Counted from the first letter of the stretch, positions 25,645 through 39,088 are shown. The stretch: DNA of 64,000 nt from Orthonyx spaldingii (GCA_013397795.1 VZTJ01003242.1:1528321-1592320), one strand, 5' to 3'. Notes: generated from the letters alone by a model not told the origin. Numbers and translations: made by a program.

Positions 25645-28343
25645 CACATGAACAAAACATGAGCCATAGTCATGGCAATCTGGGCTCCAATGTGTCAAAC
25701 AAAAGGGGTTTTTCCTTCAAGCAATCTTTGTGTCGTAAAATTTAGGACACAGCAAGGCTGGTTTATGATCACACTGTAGATTCCACTATAAAACTATACA
25801 GTTTCTGTACAGTAAATTCCACTGGACAATTAGAGCATGCTGCTTTGGAGGATTTTAATATTGCATCTTCTAAAAATGTGATGTTAAGGATAGTCTGGCT
25901 GGAGAGAAGGGGACAAGACTAATTATCAAGATACTCATTCGTCCTTTCATCTGAAATTCTTTTCACACACACACACTTTGTTATTTAAGTTCATTTGGGG
26001 AAATTACAAGAATTGTGAGGATTCTTTCCATATAGATTTTTTAAAAACAAATAATGATGGGCCAGATTTTCAGATTAAATAAATTGGACATTTAATTTAC
26101 AGTCTGCCTGTCTAAATAATGTTAAATTGATTTTACTTATTAGGATTTCAAAAATAAAAGTAAAAGCAGTCTCCATGATGAATGATTCATTTACAGAGGT
26201 TGCTGATGCCATCTGAGGTTTTGGCCCAGAAGAGCAGGAGCAGCTTAAGGAAACTCCATTGTTTCATAACTCTTTTGATTTAATTTCTTGAGAGCTACTT
26301 CACTTTGGAACAAAGATCTCAGCTCAACTCAAACCAGTGCTTATATTAACTGCATTTTTTATTGTGTTTACAAGATTTTACTTCCAATCTGATATCTCTT
26401 GCCCCTCTGTTCTAAAGTGAGCCACAAAGCTGCATTTCTGGTGCTGTAATCCCTGGTCAGTGAGATAAGTATGAGACAGTTTTCTCCTTCTCTTGTCACA
26501 CAGTCACTCTCAATTAAGAACTAATACCTGTATCTTAATATCAGCAACAATGGGGCAAACAGGCAATCAAAAGTGTCAGGCATCTGACAGATACACACTG
26601 AACTGTTTTCTTACACCAGGAGAAGAATTCCTTCCTTTTTTTGTCTTGATGGTGCTTAGTGACAGCTGATGGTGCTGATAACCTTGTGCTGTCATTGACA
26701 TGAACCAGGCATGGGGCCGTTCCACCCTGCAGGGCTGCATATTGCATTTGCCATTACACTTACTAGATAGCTGCATCTTATTTTTTTTTCATCCTAAAAT
26801 ATAAAATCATCTTACCACTATTTATACATTTCCATGAAAGCAAAGTAGTGACTGTGGACACACTGGCCTTGAGTTCAACCAGTGTTGCTGTCCCTTTCTT
26901 GCATTAGCTCCCTGCCATGTGAATCTTCATGGTAAGTCCACGATGATTCTGTTGATTCCTGGAAGATGTCATCAGTGCAGTGAGGGATGAAGCAACACTT
27001 ACACATTCACACTGGGCATATTAATCTCATTTACAAGGGAGGCGTTATCCAAAATTAAAGGTATTGTCAACTTAGTGAACAAATCACTGCTGGAGTCAGC
27101 TGGGTGTATTCAGATGAGACCTCTTTTCTCCCTTAAAGGTTTTGGTGTCAGAATAACAAATCAAACGGCAAATTGATCAAATTCATGCAAGAAGAGCAAA
27201 ATGTTCCTTCATACACCTACCTGTCTTACTCTATATCCACACAGTTCAGATCTGTTTGTCCACCTTTCAGATATTTGCAGTTCATGTCATTTGTAAGCAG
27301 GACTCAAGAAGGTAAACCTAAGGAGGCAATGACTACTCAGTTAAATAGTGAAAAAGCAGCAATCTCCAGATAGGAAGCACAGCAGAAAAGCAAAGAAATG
27401 CATGATTAGGAAGCAAGGTGAGCCAGCTAACCTCCCAGCCCAGTGAGGTAGAAACAATGGAAAGGCCCACCCATGTCTGCAGGGGAACTGCAGTCCCCAG
27501 AACTCCTGGAAATTGTGCCAGCACCTGCCAAAATGGGCCTGGGGTGGCACAACATCACCTACCTTTTGGAGCCCTCTCAAATCTGAAATGAAGCTCAGCA
27601 AACCAAAACTAAATACAACTGTAGGGTTTAGGCATTTATCCTGTGAATGAAAACAGGGTATAACCAGGCATTAAGAAACAGTAAAAAACCCAAAACAAAC
27701 TCCCAAAAAAACAAACCAACAATAACAAAAACCCCTAACATGTAGAGACCGTGTTTAGTTAAACATCATAGCTAAGAGATGTAAGAATCCAGGCGTGTTA
27801 CAAACGTTATGCTCAAATGGTGTAGCAAGTGACATTAGAAGGAATGCTCTCCATACAAAGGCAAAGGCAATCTGGTACAACATTACCTGCAGAATTCAGT
27901 GTGGCAAGGACAGCAACTATTTTACCTACTGCCAGCTTATTTTGTATGACTGGTTGGGAGTAACATTTTTCTGAAATATCATGACCCAGACATTCTGGAA
28001 GCACCAGCATTCCCACAAGCAAGGGTTTTCTCTTTTGCTGCTGTTTATTTTCACTTTGTGCTAGGGGAACAAAGCATGCATTTCTGTCAAGTCATATGGT
28101 AGTAAGTATGCTCAAATGAGTGTACATCCTAACAATAATGCAAAAAATAACTTATTTTTCCAAACAGCAAATTTTAATTGCCACCTTAATCAGTGTAATA
28201 ATCAGTGAGGGTTTCGGCCTCAGTTCACCAAAGCATTTGAACATGTGCTAAGTATCATTGCACTTGTGCAAAGGGTGCAAGAGAACAAGCAGGCTGAAGG
28301 GCAAAATAAAACTCTTAAAACCAGTGAATGAACTTGTTGATAT

Positions 28344-28756
28344 TATAGAATCATGGAATAGAATCATTTTGGTTGGAAAATACCTTTAAGATCATTGAGT
28401 CCAACAAATAATCCAAGTCCGCCACTAAACCCTAAATGCCATATCTACACATCTCTTAAATACCTCCAGGGATGGTGACTCAACTGCTTCCCTGGACAAC
28501 CTGTTCCATTATTTGACAACCCTTTCGGTGAAGAAATTTTTCCTAATATCTAATCTAAACCTCCCGTGGTGCAACTTGAGATAAGGTCTCCCTTGAATCT
28601 CCTTTTCGCCAGACATGCCAGTTCCCTCAGCTGCTCCTCATCAGACTGGTGTTCTAAACTCTCCACCAGCTTTGTTGCCCTTCTCTGGACACACTCCAGC
28701 ACCTCAGTGTCTTGTTGTGAGGGGCCCAATACTGAGCACAATATTCAGGTATTTTG
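28344..28756 (-). mobile_element. CR1 LINE 3' portion, minus strand, with internal deletion
   Basis: CR1 is the main non-LTR retrotransposon of birds. On the plus strand the copy begins with the reverse complement of the CR1 3' tail ('tagaatcatggaatagaatcat'-like octamer repeats). It continues through the well-known 'ttggaaaatacctttaagatcattgagtccaac' type of text and 'cctccagggatggtgactc', and ends in the reverse-transcriptase region. It is 5'-truncated as usual, ending near 28756. Relative to the normal element, roughly 100 bases are missing at about 28580/28581: the text jumps from 'caacttgag' straight to 'ataaggtctcc'. The copy shows many substitutions, so it is old and dead. I cannot assign the subfamily by eye. 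Confidence 0.95.
28550..28741 (-). pseudogene. Remnant of the CR1 reverse-transcriptase ORF2 C-terminal part
   Basis: A 63-codon open stretch within the CR1 copy shows the order SVLGP, DTEVLE, VQRRATKLV, LEHQS, EEQLREL and KRRFKGDLI. This is the conserved region just after the reverse-transcriptase core in avian CR1 ORF2. The frame then runs through the internal deletion into what is normally a different part of the ORF, giving an unrelated last ten residues. The start methionine is fortuitous, as the element lacks its 5' part. No functional protein is expected. Confidence 0.9.
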
Positions 28757-29898
28757 AGGAGTCTCTCTAAGGAGGATCTGATTGGCATTTCCATGCAAAA
28801 AAGAATCAGTAAAAAGTAATCAAATTTCAGTACCCTGCAGAATCCAGCAAGTCAAACGTAGAAAACACCCTTTTAAAAGATGAGATCATCTCCAAATAGT
28901 AATCAGGAAACCGGTCCCCTCCCATTATGGTGGATCCTATTGTGTGGCTGCCATTGCAGTCACCCAGGAACACCCAGGGGCTGAGCAGGGTAATGGGCAC
29001 CTGGACCTTGACAGAGCCTTCAGGCAGTCTGTGATCTGACTCAGCAATTCAAGACTATGGCGTTTACATATCTTCCTGCAATTCTCTCCACAGTCTGACC
29101 AGCAGTCTTTCTGATTGTCCCATCTTTTTTAAAAAATATTTTATGAAACTCAGTTGGAAAAAGCCAGTCTGAATAAAGCATTGATTGTATAGCTCATAAT
29201 TTTAAAATTAGGAAATGGAGGGGGTTTGTGCATAGCTTTGACTCTGTCGCTCATAGATATGTATATGTTTATACACACATACAGATATATACAGAAGAGT
29301 AGTCAGTACTACCGCTCCTCTAAAGGAGTTCTCGTAAGCCAATTAATTTTTAAAACCTGGGGAAAAAAGTAACACCACATATTTGTTCCCAGTACTAAAA
29401 GTAATATGAAATTGCAGTATGTTTCCACAAGCTTACACTTTGGATTTGTGATATTTGTGAAAAAAATCAGAAGGGTGGTGTGTTGTACACATCTTTGTAC
29501 AACTTTGTAAGTTCCTCATTCCCTGGAGTGCCATGATAAAAAGCCAAGCATTCATTACAAGTTTGCAACTTAAATCTTTCACTTAGTAAAGTTTTGCAAC
29601 TAAGTTAGTTAAGAAGACTGAAAACACATACATAAAAGGAAATCCTGCATCTGTATAGCTAAGACCATAGAGGAAAGTTGTTGTATTAACGTTACTTGAG
29701 AAATAGATTGTGCCTTTGTGATCTTACAACATCATTTCTCACTGAAATCTGGCAAGCATGTAAGTTCCTTTCACAAACAGAAGTCATCTGCACCAATATA
29801 CTATAGTTAAGATGATTTATTTGAATTTCCTTCAAGCTTTTGACAAGATCCTTTACTACAAAAAATCCTGTAAAAGCTATAGAGTAGAAAAGTAGTGT
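28757..29898. other. Non-coding; nothing recognised
   Basis: Unique AT-rich DNA between the CR1 copy and the MIR relic. A low-complexity 'atatgtatatg...atatatac' stretch occurs near 29255-29300. No exon, RNA gene or repeat family was recognised. Confidence 0.55.
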
Positions 29899-30117
29899 TG
29901 TTCTCTGTTGTTAAAAGCAGACTGGGAGACAGGAACTCCTGAGTGCTCATTGTATTTCCTTTGATCTATATGCCCTGTTCATAATACGCCTGACACTTAT
30001 TCCTTCTGTGGCTTTGAGCAAGTCATATAATCTCTCAGCCTCGTTTTCCTGTCTCGAGGGGTATTGCATGGATTAGTTAGTCAATGTTTGCAAAGCAGCT
30101 GAAAGAGTATTCACTGG
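29899..30117 (+). mobile_element. Old MIR-type SINE, plus orientation
   Basis: The order of words follows the MIR consensus: 'gcagactgggagacaggaact' (tRNA-derived half), then 'ctttgagcaagtcatataatctct' and 'cagcctcgttttcctgtct' (core), then 'gcatggattagttagtcaatgtttgcaaagc' (3' part). Divergence is high, as expected for an element that was active before the mammal-reptile split or early in sauropsids. Such copies are rare but known in birds. Confidence 0.75.
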
Positions 30118-32543
30118 ATTCTCCCAGGAAAGCAGGGACACTTAGCTTCTTGGGAAGTCATGACCAATAAATTCTAAGGCGTGTTAGAGAAAATAAAAAC
30201 CAAAAGAAAAATGAACCCAGCTTTGACACAGACTCCACCTAGTTTAGTTCAGCTTGTTCCTGAAACAGGCTGCACTCACCAACTCCCTTCCCACAACTAT
30301 TAAAGGATCCCAGGACCTGCCCAGGTCCTTCAGGTTTTGGGTGTGGCTGCTGTTGAGAAAGAAGGATAATGAAGTACTCCCAAAGGGGACACTGAATCCT
30401 CTCTCAAACAGTGTTTGCAGTAGTGAGCTGGCAGAGGAAAATAAACAGTGAGTGAGTGACACTTGCTGATACTCATTGTCCCATGCCGTTGAAGAGGACT
30501 GTGAGAAGACTTAGAGGAATTGAAAAGCATTGATGTATCCTGAACTTGGGGATGACTGATGGTCTAATGAAATTTATCTTGGATGACTATAAGGGAATAA
30601 ACATTGGCAGGGTATTCTCTGTGACCCCATAGCTTTTACTTTGATTTAAGTTTGGCTTGAATTTGCTGCACAGTTACAACCAGTACATTTTCATGTCTGT
30701 ATGATAGCATAGAGAAATAACTGAGGATCACTCCTAGGCATCAGTGTGGGTGGTTTAGCTGACCACCGAGTTTAAAAGGCAAATTGAAAACAAAAGCTAA
30801 GAGAGAAATCAAGAGAGACAATATCACAGCCAAGCCATTGATAAGTGGCAGCAAATCACCATGCAAAGGCAAAGCAATATTTTCTCAGCATTTGTGATCC
30901 TTCTTGATCATTTTGGAAACTGCTTTTCTCTGTTGACTGATGTCATAAGAGAGAAGGTGGCTGCTGCTGCATTAGCAACATTTTCTCCTGTGGAAGAGAA
31001 GTTCAGAACACAGAGGGATAAGCCACATTTGCCAGTGTGGGTGCATCTGCAGTAGTCGTTTTTCACTTTGGAGCAGCTATCAGTGCACACAGGTAGTGTA
31101 ATTGCAGGGAAAGGAGAAGGCAATCAGCTGCCTTGGCACAAGCCCTACTCCTTTTCTTGAACCAGCAGCTATGCCAACTACATCAAGCCACTGACTCTTT
31201 GCCAGCACTGTTTGCCACTGTATCTATCAAGGGAGTGTTCCCAACATAGATGTCACCTTGGCAGCAATGCTTGCCTGCTGATGTGTTCTTACTTTTGAGA
31301 TGCCTCTTTTGTGCCACCTTCCTTGAATTGTCCTTAGGTTTGTATTTGGTGATCATTATGCCCTTTCTCTTCTAGGAGCTCCTTTTTACTATGTACTCTC
31401 CATGGTTCTGTTGCTCACCAGAAGGCTGAAGACTGGAAGAAATACCACCAAAAAAACCAAAAAAAACCAGAGCAGTCTAGCAGGAGGGACTTCTCTCAAC
31501 ATCTGTCTTCTGCTGGTCGGGATGGAGAAAGGTTGCCTGGAGGTATGTATGGCAGTATTGCCTTTGCATGAACTAGCACAGCAATTTTCAGTGACTGTGG
31601 CATGAGAAGGACAGTTTTGCCAGATGGATGTTTTTCCCTGGCAGACATTTTCAGCCTCTGCCTTAGGAGATGTGACTGTGTGTATTTTCACAGGCAGTCA
31701 ACTAAAATTCTCTTTAACTTAGAGGTCTCTTCATGTCCCTCTAGCAGCTGTGATAGGACCAGCAGGGTACGGATTAAAATATCGAAGAGCTTCTGGTAAG
31801 CCACTGATTTTGACCAAGAAATTAACAAATACGGATTGTGATGAAGCCACAAGGTTCATATCCCTGACTGCAATCATTACCCAAAAAACTACTGTTGTCT
31901 ATCACTACCTACTATATACATTTTTCTTATATAAAGATAGGTATAGAGACAATAATAAGACATGAAGATTACCCTTATAATTGCAGCTGGGATATACACA
32001 CTATATATGGAACCAAGAAGGAAACACACGGTATCTCAACATATAAGCAACTTCCCTCCTTTGCATAAACTCATCCATCAAGTATGGCCAGAGTAGCCCA
32101 GGTCCTGTAATTCCCTGCAAACCCAGAAAATTAGTGATATAAAATCAGTATGAGGTGAAAAACTGTTGCTTTTTAGGAAGTGGCTGGGAGAAAAACATTA
32201 TTGATTTAAAAGTGGATTTCTCCATATTATTCTAAACAGAAAAGTACCACTGCTTTCCACGGATTCCTGTTTCTACAAAGAAAGAACAGGACATGCTAGC
32301 AACATCAGTTTTTCAAAGCTCATGTATAATGTTGAAAGTATAGCATAATTTTTGTCACACATAAATATAATATGAATAATAACATGCTTTTGCTTTGGAA
32401 AGGGATTGTTTCAGACGCTGCTTCTTTAGCAGAAGGGTAAGTGAGTATCTCCTTCAAATATCCTTTTGACAAGATACACTTACTCTACAATGAGTCTAGA
32501 AAATTAGTCTGGTTCCAAAATCTGCAGGTCACTCTTTACAAGC

Positions 32544-32572
32544 AGTCTAAAGCCTTATAAGTCTAAAGCCTT
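32544..32572. repeat. Two-copy 13-bp direct repeat, 16-bp period
   Basis: agtctaaagcctt occurs twice, separated by 'ata'. Local duplication. Confidence 0.85.
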
Positions 32573-35470
32573 GGAACACAGTTTCTGAAGGGTGGATGAA
32601 GCAACAGTCCTGTTCAAATTGTGTGATCTGCCGCTTTCTTTATCCAGATCAGCTCCTTGAAAATCCCAGATCATAATATGTACTCCTAGACTTTGGGCTA
32701 TTCAAAACACAGGCACAAATCCAGATTTCACAGCCTGAGTTTCTCTTGCAGCTGTATTGTGTATCCTTCCGAAATATTTCCTCAGTTCAATAGGATGGTT
32801 TCTTGGGTAGAAATACATTCTTCAAATGATGATCCCAATGTATTTCCATATTATGCTGAATAACACATTTTCTGGAGAAGTGTGTTTAGAAATACATCTC
32901 TATTGAAAGAGAATGCTGTAACATCAATGTCAATTTTCTTTCTGAAATCTCAAGGTACAGTTGAATAACACTTCTGAGAACGGTAGTTTTAATGTTGAAA
33001 ATCCACGAGGGAAGGTTGTTGGTGTGTTTTGTTATTTAACACCACCAAATACCTCTGCTCATTGTCTCTGTGTATATAGGTGTGCTCAGGGAATCATTTT
33101 TATAGGTAGGAGTGCAAAGAGATTCTGACACCCAAAGGATGCACAAAGAGATACACTAACATACATTTCTATGGTGCCCTGAGGGTACTTCCATTGTATT
33201 GTAGGGCTTCTCATGAGCAGTTCTGGCTGGCAATAGGACCACGAAGTAAAACTGAATGTTTCTGGACTAGGTGAACTGATAATGAGGCAGATTATGCTAC
33301 CTGTAGAAACCACATTTTCTGTTATAGGCTATTGAACATAAAACAGCAAAACAAGTTAATCAAATGTTTATTTTCTTCCCTACCGATTTCCCTTCTCCCC
33401 CAACATACAAACACATACTCACAAAAGCACATTTTACCCACTTTTCCTCAGTGCAGTCTTTAATTAGAATGAGTTGAGCAGTTAAATTGGAATGATCTTA
33501 GAGCAATTTGTACAATCTCATGAGATACATTATCAGTTATGCCCTGAATTCTGCACACTCTCTCTGAACAGTGAGACTAAACTAAGTTCCTTCCATATTC
33601 AATTCTGCTGGTATTTCACATGATCCAGCCCAGAAAAGCTTACAGTGACCATAAGAGTGCATTAATGCTTTTGCAAAGGGTATTACCTAATCTGAGAAAA
33701 ACATCTGGCTTGCAATGAGGGGTAGAGGTTTCTAATGTGCACTGGGGAAATCCAGTCAAAGACAGCAGGAGCAGAGCTGAACTCTGACTTGCCTCAGCCC
33801 TCACAAGTTGTATAGAATGGGTCCTTCCTCACCTGTTTTGCAGCAGAGACAGGTTTTCTGTACAGAATTGTCTGAAGGCAGGGAACAAAATCAGCGTGAT
33901 ACTATCCTGTTGTACCCCTCAGAAAGCCTCTGCAATCACCAAGAAAGCAGAGGAGCTGCTTCTCAGGGGAATGAAAAACTGGGGAGGGAAGAAAAATGCA
34001 CAGAACATCAGAGAACTGCAGAGAATTTCCCAAAGTTAATTATAAATGCATAAGCACATAGGAGGCAATGACACCAGGGTTCACATTTTCAATCTTACAT
34101 GCTCAAAGGCAATATTTTCAACCTTTTTAACCTATCCACAAATGTCGTGATTTGCTAGAGGTTTTAGCATCTCTAGCCTCCATTGCTGGCAGAGGGATTT
34201 AGGAGTGCTGAAGGCTTCTGAAAGACACCCCCAGAACAACCCCCAAAACCTTAAGAGAGGCTTTCTGTGAAACTACTCTGAGATCCCTTGATTATCCATG
34301 CAGGCTGTAAGATTATCAGTAGCTTTGTAAGGGAGCAAAAAGTTCCCAGGAGAGTTTTGTACACTAAAAATTTATGTTTCTGGAGAAGGGAGTTCACCTT
34401 GGGAGTTTTCATACCAATGATAAAATTACAAAAATTACAAAAATGAGCTTCATGTCCCACTCTAGTGATGCTGTTTCACCTTGAAACAGCTACTCAACAA
34501 GTCTGGTGTTACTCTCTGAAGCACACAACTGAAGGAGCTGGCAGTACAAGAGATTCAGCTGCCACGATGCAGACAGAGACATCACCTCCTTTTACAATGA
34601 CTGGCAGGCAGAACTGTCATATCTGGTCACGACATGAGGCCAGAGCTAAGGGATCCACAAGGAAATCCACCACTCATTCTGTTTCTGTATGTATTTTCAT
34701 TGCCTAACCCAGGGACATCCACACAACCAGGAAGTGTTGTGGGATGTAGAAGTAATTTTGTTCAACTTCCTTTTTTTAACTAGCAGCAAAGGATATAAGT
34801 GCAAGCAGTAGGCAAGGACTATATAGAAACATGGCAGAAGCACTTGTTGCTGCTCAAGTTCAGCTCCCTTCCTAGAAGATCTAATGCCCTGTTATTCTCA
34901 CAAATGCAGAAGGGATGATGTTGCTTAGGCTACTTCACTGTTTGGTATGGTTCACACTGTTAAATCCATTTCACGGCTAAATAACAAAATCTCTTTCTTC
35001 AAATACTGCATCAAAATCTTACTGGTAATAAAGGAATGGATACATTATTTTTAACACTCCTTGAGGAAAACAAATCTGGGAAAACTGTGTTTATAAATCT
35101 CCCCCATTCAAATGCAATGTAAAATCCTTTCTATTTTTCTCAAAGAAAAAGCGAGCCACTGACAAAATATCTAGTGCAGGCAACTCTTGCTAGCTTTATA
35201 TTTCCACGCTAAGCTGCTCTTCTCAGTATTTTTGAAACAAGACTGCAGCACACATCAAGCCCATGAACTGCAGGAGGGAACTTTTAAAAGAAGGTCAAGC
35301 TGACAAGAGGGCCTTCCTGAGAAGAGCCAATGTACTTGTTTCCAGACAGGATTACAGCTAAATCAGAAATAATGCCCTTTAGCAAGTGGACACATATGAT
35401 CTGCAGCCGTTGGAAAACCTGCCTGTCCAAAAGCTGCAATTTTCCGAACTGTTAACATTGACAATGATAT

Positions 35471-35564
35471 GGAAAACTACTATAGTTTTCCAGAGGCCAA
35501 TTATGAACAGGTGATGATTTGAGGAAAAATTCAGAAGTCAAATATTGAGCTCAGTTTGAGCTCA
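35471..35564. repeat. Palindrome cluster in AT-rich DNA
   Basis: 35471-35491 is an inverted repeat with 9-bp arms (ggaaaacta / tagttttcc) around a 3-base centre. Fifty-five bases further on, the 8-bp palindrome TGAGCTCA occurs twice (35546-35553 and 35557-35564), 11 bp apart, about one helical turn. The surroundings lack CpG and have the homogeneous AT-rich look of conserved non-coding elements. A dimeric-factor binding platform is an inference. Confidence 0.7.
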
Positions 35565-36502
35565 TTAAGGTTGCTATTCAGCATCAGTAAAATATTCATA
35601 ATGCACAAACATGTTGTAGTTTATATAAACCTGTTTAAAAAAAGATAACTCCAAGTAAAATGGAACAGAATTTGGTTTAATGTGTTCTCCTTTGTATGTA
35701 AATTACCTCCCAGTAGTTAATAAAGGTAAACACTGCTTTCTTATTTAGATATATGCAGCAGTCTGTGTGGGTTATATCTCATGAACACTACCGATCTCAA
35801 AATTACATCCCTAGATCAGAGCTTGGCCACATCAGTAGTAAACTCAGGCCTGAGTTTAGGCAGTGAAGGCTGAGGATACTGCAAACTGTGAGAAGAAAGA
35901 AAAAACAGAGCCAGGGTCTCTCTCCTCTTCTGGGGACTTAAGATAGAAATGTTTAATTTACGTGTGAAAAGAGATGCAGACAGTACTTCAGAGGAGCAGT
36001 TAATATCGACTTCTTTGAGTAAATCTCCATTTTATTCAGGTGCCTTTATATTTTGGACCCCCGTGTAGAGGGAAGAACCAGGCTGCAGTCCCATCTTGAC
36101 ATGGCAGCGGACAAACTGAGGCAGCAATATCCATCCAAAAGGGCTTGCAGTTGCCCCTGTGGGCATTGATCCTATCCCTCTTCAGCCCATGATCTTCTGT
36201 CTTGGAGAACAAAGTTTTACCAAATGAGCCTCTTTAAGGTAAAAAATAATATGGTTTTTTACTTCATAAGAAAATATACCTTTTCTTATCTAGTGCTGAC
36301 ATCTTTTGATAAACTCTTTGCTGCAGGTAAAATAACAGTACAAGGATATTTTTCATATTTTAAAAGGATGCTATATTGCTGGTTTTCTTCACCTTTCACC
36401 ATAATAGCCATTTGCTAGCTTGAAATTAAAATTCGTTCCTTTACTGATTATTTTTCTCTGTATTATGCAGGTCGCTAATGAGTGCCAGGCTGCTGGCATG
36501 GC

Positions 36503-36520
36503 TTTATTTATTTATTTATT
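36503..36520. repeat. (TTTA)n microsatellite
   Basis: About four and a half copies of the tetranucleotide, uninterrupted. Confidence 0.9.
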
Positions 36521-38151
36521 AGAAAGAGAAGAGCAGTGAAGCATTTAAAAGTCACATACACAGGCCATAAAAATTTTTTTGTGTTCACACATTGTAATAC
36601 AGAAATAAAGTTAGGTCAAGACACAGGTGTACCGAACTTTGTGCAAAGTGTTTATCTCATCTGGATGGAAAACTGAAAATTTTCTTTAGTGCATTTGAAC
36701 TGACAAACCATGAGAACCTTTAAATTGCTGAACCAGCTTTAAGTACTTTAAAATTACTGTGCTCAAGCTGCATAACATTAGTAAGGGTTGCGATGATCCT
36801 GTTTCATACAAACCCAGTTGGGGAAGGCACATATGGTTGAGGGGAGTTTTTGCTCTTGTGTGCTACTAGTTTTTGAAAAATATTAAAAATAGAACTTGAA
36901 GATGAAGCCACGTTTCTTGGGGCATGTAAGTGTGTGGTTACTCTAGTTTTTCCTTTTAATTTCTGTCAGCCATTCCTGGTTAATTAACCTATTTGTTCTC
37001 ATTACAACAGAATGACAAAGCATTCGCAAATGGTGCAAGATTCCTACATGAGAAGTCCTACCATGTTTTCAGGCTTATCACTTAAAGAAAAGAGGAAAAA
37101 CAAAAAGAATGCATTGCGTTGGATGTGTTTTTAAGCAAGAGAATTAGTCATTCCTTAGGCTGCAAGCAGCTGCCTTAGGAGAAAAGGCGATTGTTATATT
37201 TTGCATTACTTTCTTTAAAATACTAAAAACATATCATAAAAAGCTAATTGCAGATATTCTCTGGACAAGTCTGGTTCTATTCAAGGGCTTTACTGGGCAG
37301 TTTTGGCCTCGCAGCCTGGTCTTTCTCCTAAGAAATGTCAGTAAAGTCCCTGAATTAATGGACTGTGAAGTGCTTAGAAACATACCGTTTCACAAAAGTA
37401 TACAGCGAGGATGTGACACTAATGGGAGGTGACCCGTGGGCTTATGACAAAATAGTCCACTCTAACAAGAACAACAACAAATTAATACAGCTTCTATGCA
37501 CAGTAGCTTTGAACAAAGCAATATGCGGTGGAGTGGGAGGCGAAGAAAGGTAGAATAAGGAAAAACTGATCAAGAATAAGATTTGCAAATTAATTGTCTA
37601 TTTCCAGTTTTGTTATCTTCAGGAGAAGGCAGCTGCAAACTGCAGGGTAAAGAAAATTAAAAAGGCAAGGCTCCATTGTAATTGGGTAATTGGAGAAGGA
37701 AAGTTAGTAGCATTTGGAGAGATGTCACATGAACCTAAGTGGTAAATTCCTGGATTTGCTTACACGCATTTGTTTTCTTTTAATTTTGCTGCTTTAAAAA
37801 AATTAAATATAGATAGACACATATATAAAAATTTTAAAAATGCAGTGCAACTCCTTCAATCTTTTTGCAATTCTGCATGGTTGAACATTTGAAATGAGTT
37901 TGTGTATCACCCCCAGGCATTGATTCAGACTTGATTGGGGCAAAGCAGACTCCATGTGCTTATTTTTATACACGTCATTTGGGAAGTTATATAGCCAAGG
38001 GAACAGAAAATGTGTTGCTCCACTGCCAAATTATCCCATATCCCTCGATCAAAACGGGAGGTGATCCTAATCAACAAGTTGTGCGACCTTAGTGCAATGG
38101 CAATGTCAGGTCAACACGGGAAAGTGAAGAGACAGATCTAAATACAAATAA

Positions 38152-38184
38152 AAAGAAAGAGAGAGACAGAAAGAAAGAAAGAAA
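38152..38184. repeat. (GAAA)n / GA-rich microsatellite
   Basis: Purine-only tract of aaag/gaga units with a single c, about 450 bases before the CpG island. Confidence 0.85.
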
Positions 38185-38402
38185 CAACCAACAATCCTTA
38201 TAATTATCATCATCTGCTGCTTTTCCCTCTTCTGGCAAAGAAACACTCCATCCATTTGCAGAAATCGCCCGCGGAAACGTTACATCAAAACTAATCACAA
38301 CGATTAAAATCAGCTTTTCTGTGCAAGAGGAGAGTAAAAAGCAAGTTGTAGGCTGGAATGAGACTGTTTTTCCACCAAAAAAATCCGAAAAAAAATACAC
38401 GC

Positions 38403-38416
38403 GATATATATATATG
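38403..38416. repeat. Short (TA)n tract
   Basis: A gatatatatatatgta run. Minor simple repeat. Confidence 0.8.
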
Positions 38417-38675
38417 TATCTTTCTATATGCACGTTTCGAAGGAGATCAATTTTATGCCCGTGTGATCAGTTAATTTAATTTAACTTTTATTTCGGAGAT
38501 TGATTCAGACTGGAGGTAGAGACATGAGCTAATTGTATCCTGATCCTTGCCTTGAGGGGTTTCAAAGCCCTGGAGCAACTATTCTCTGTATTTTGCTCTG
38601 TCTACCTTAGCCAAGCTATTGCATTTCTCTCTGGTGTAGCGAGGAGAGCAGACCGCTGCCGGGAGAGAGAAATAT

Positions 38676-38683
38676 CGGAAGTG
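38676..38683 (+). promoter_or_regulatory. ETS/GABP-type site CGGAAGTG
   Basis: The octamer is the core of the consensus ACCGGAAGTG bound by ETS-family factors, often found close to CpG-island start sites. It lies just left of the assembly gap. Occupancy is unknown. Confidence 0.45.
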
Positions 38684-38722
38684 TGAGTTGGGGAGGGGAA
38701 AGGGGAGAAAGAAGGGGAGAAA

Positions 38723-39088
38723 NNNNNNNNNNNNNNNNNNNNNNNNNNNNNNNNNNNNNNNNNNNNNNNNNNNNNNNNNNNNNNNNNNNNNNNNNNNNNN
38801 NNNNNNNNNNNNNNNNNNNNNNNNNNNNNNNNNNNNNNNNNNNNNNNNNNNNNNNNNNNNNNNNNNNNNNNNNNNNNNNNNNNNNNNNNNNNNNNNNNNN
38901 NNNNNNNNNNNNNNNNNNNNNNNNNNNNNNNNNNNNNNNNNNNNNNNNNNNNNNNNNNNNNNNNNNNNNNNNNNNNNNNNNNNNNNNNNNNNNNNNNNNN
39001 NNNNNNNNNNNNNNNNNNNNNNNNNNNNNNNNNNNNNNNNNNNNNNNNNNNNNNNNNNNNNNNNNNNNNNNNNNNNNNNNNNNNNNNN
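38723..39088. other. Assembly gap (366 N)
   Basis: An unbroken run of N inside the CpG island. The bases on both sides are GC- or purine-rich, which is where sequencing commonly fails in bird genomes. The true length may differ from 366. Confidence 1.

Larger units (their letters stand above)
16148..28343. other. Non-coding stretch; no gene supported
   Basis: Long unique sequence without a recognisable exon. Open frames of 165 codons (20621-21118, minus) and 158 codons (21343-21819, plus) lie near each other in a slightly GC-richer area at about 18.6-23.7 kb, but neither resembles a known protein. A purine-rich tract lies at about 20510-20560. AT-rich, CpG-free blocks at about 18170-18310 and 21840-22020 have the look of conserved regulatory DNA, with SOX-like and homeobox-like words. 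Conservation itself cannot be judged here. Confidence 0.5.
30118..38151. other. Non-coding upstream flank of the CpG island
   Basis: AT-rich unique sequence, with no open frame above about 80 codons that looks like protein. It has a 16-bp-spaced duplication of agtctaaagcctt (32544-32572), a (TTTA)n run (36503-36520) and a palindrome-rich block near 35.5 kb. CpG content starts to rise only after about 38.2 kb. Long-range regulatory DNA for the gene at the CpG island is a fair guess but not shown. Confidence 0.5.
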
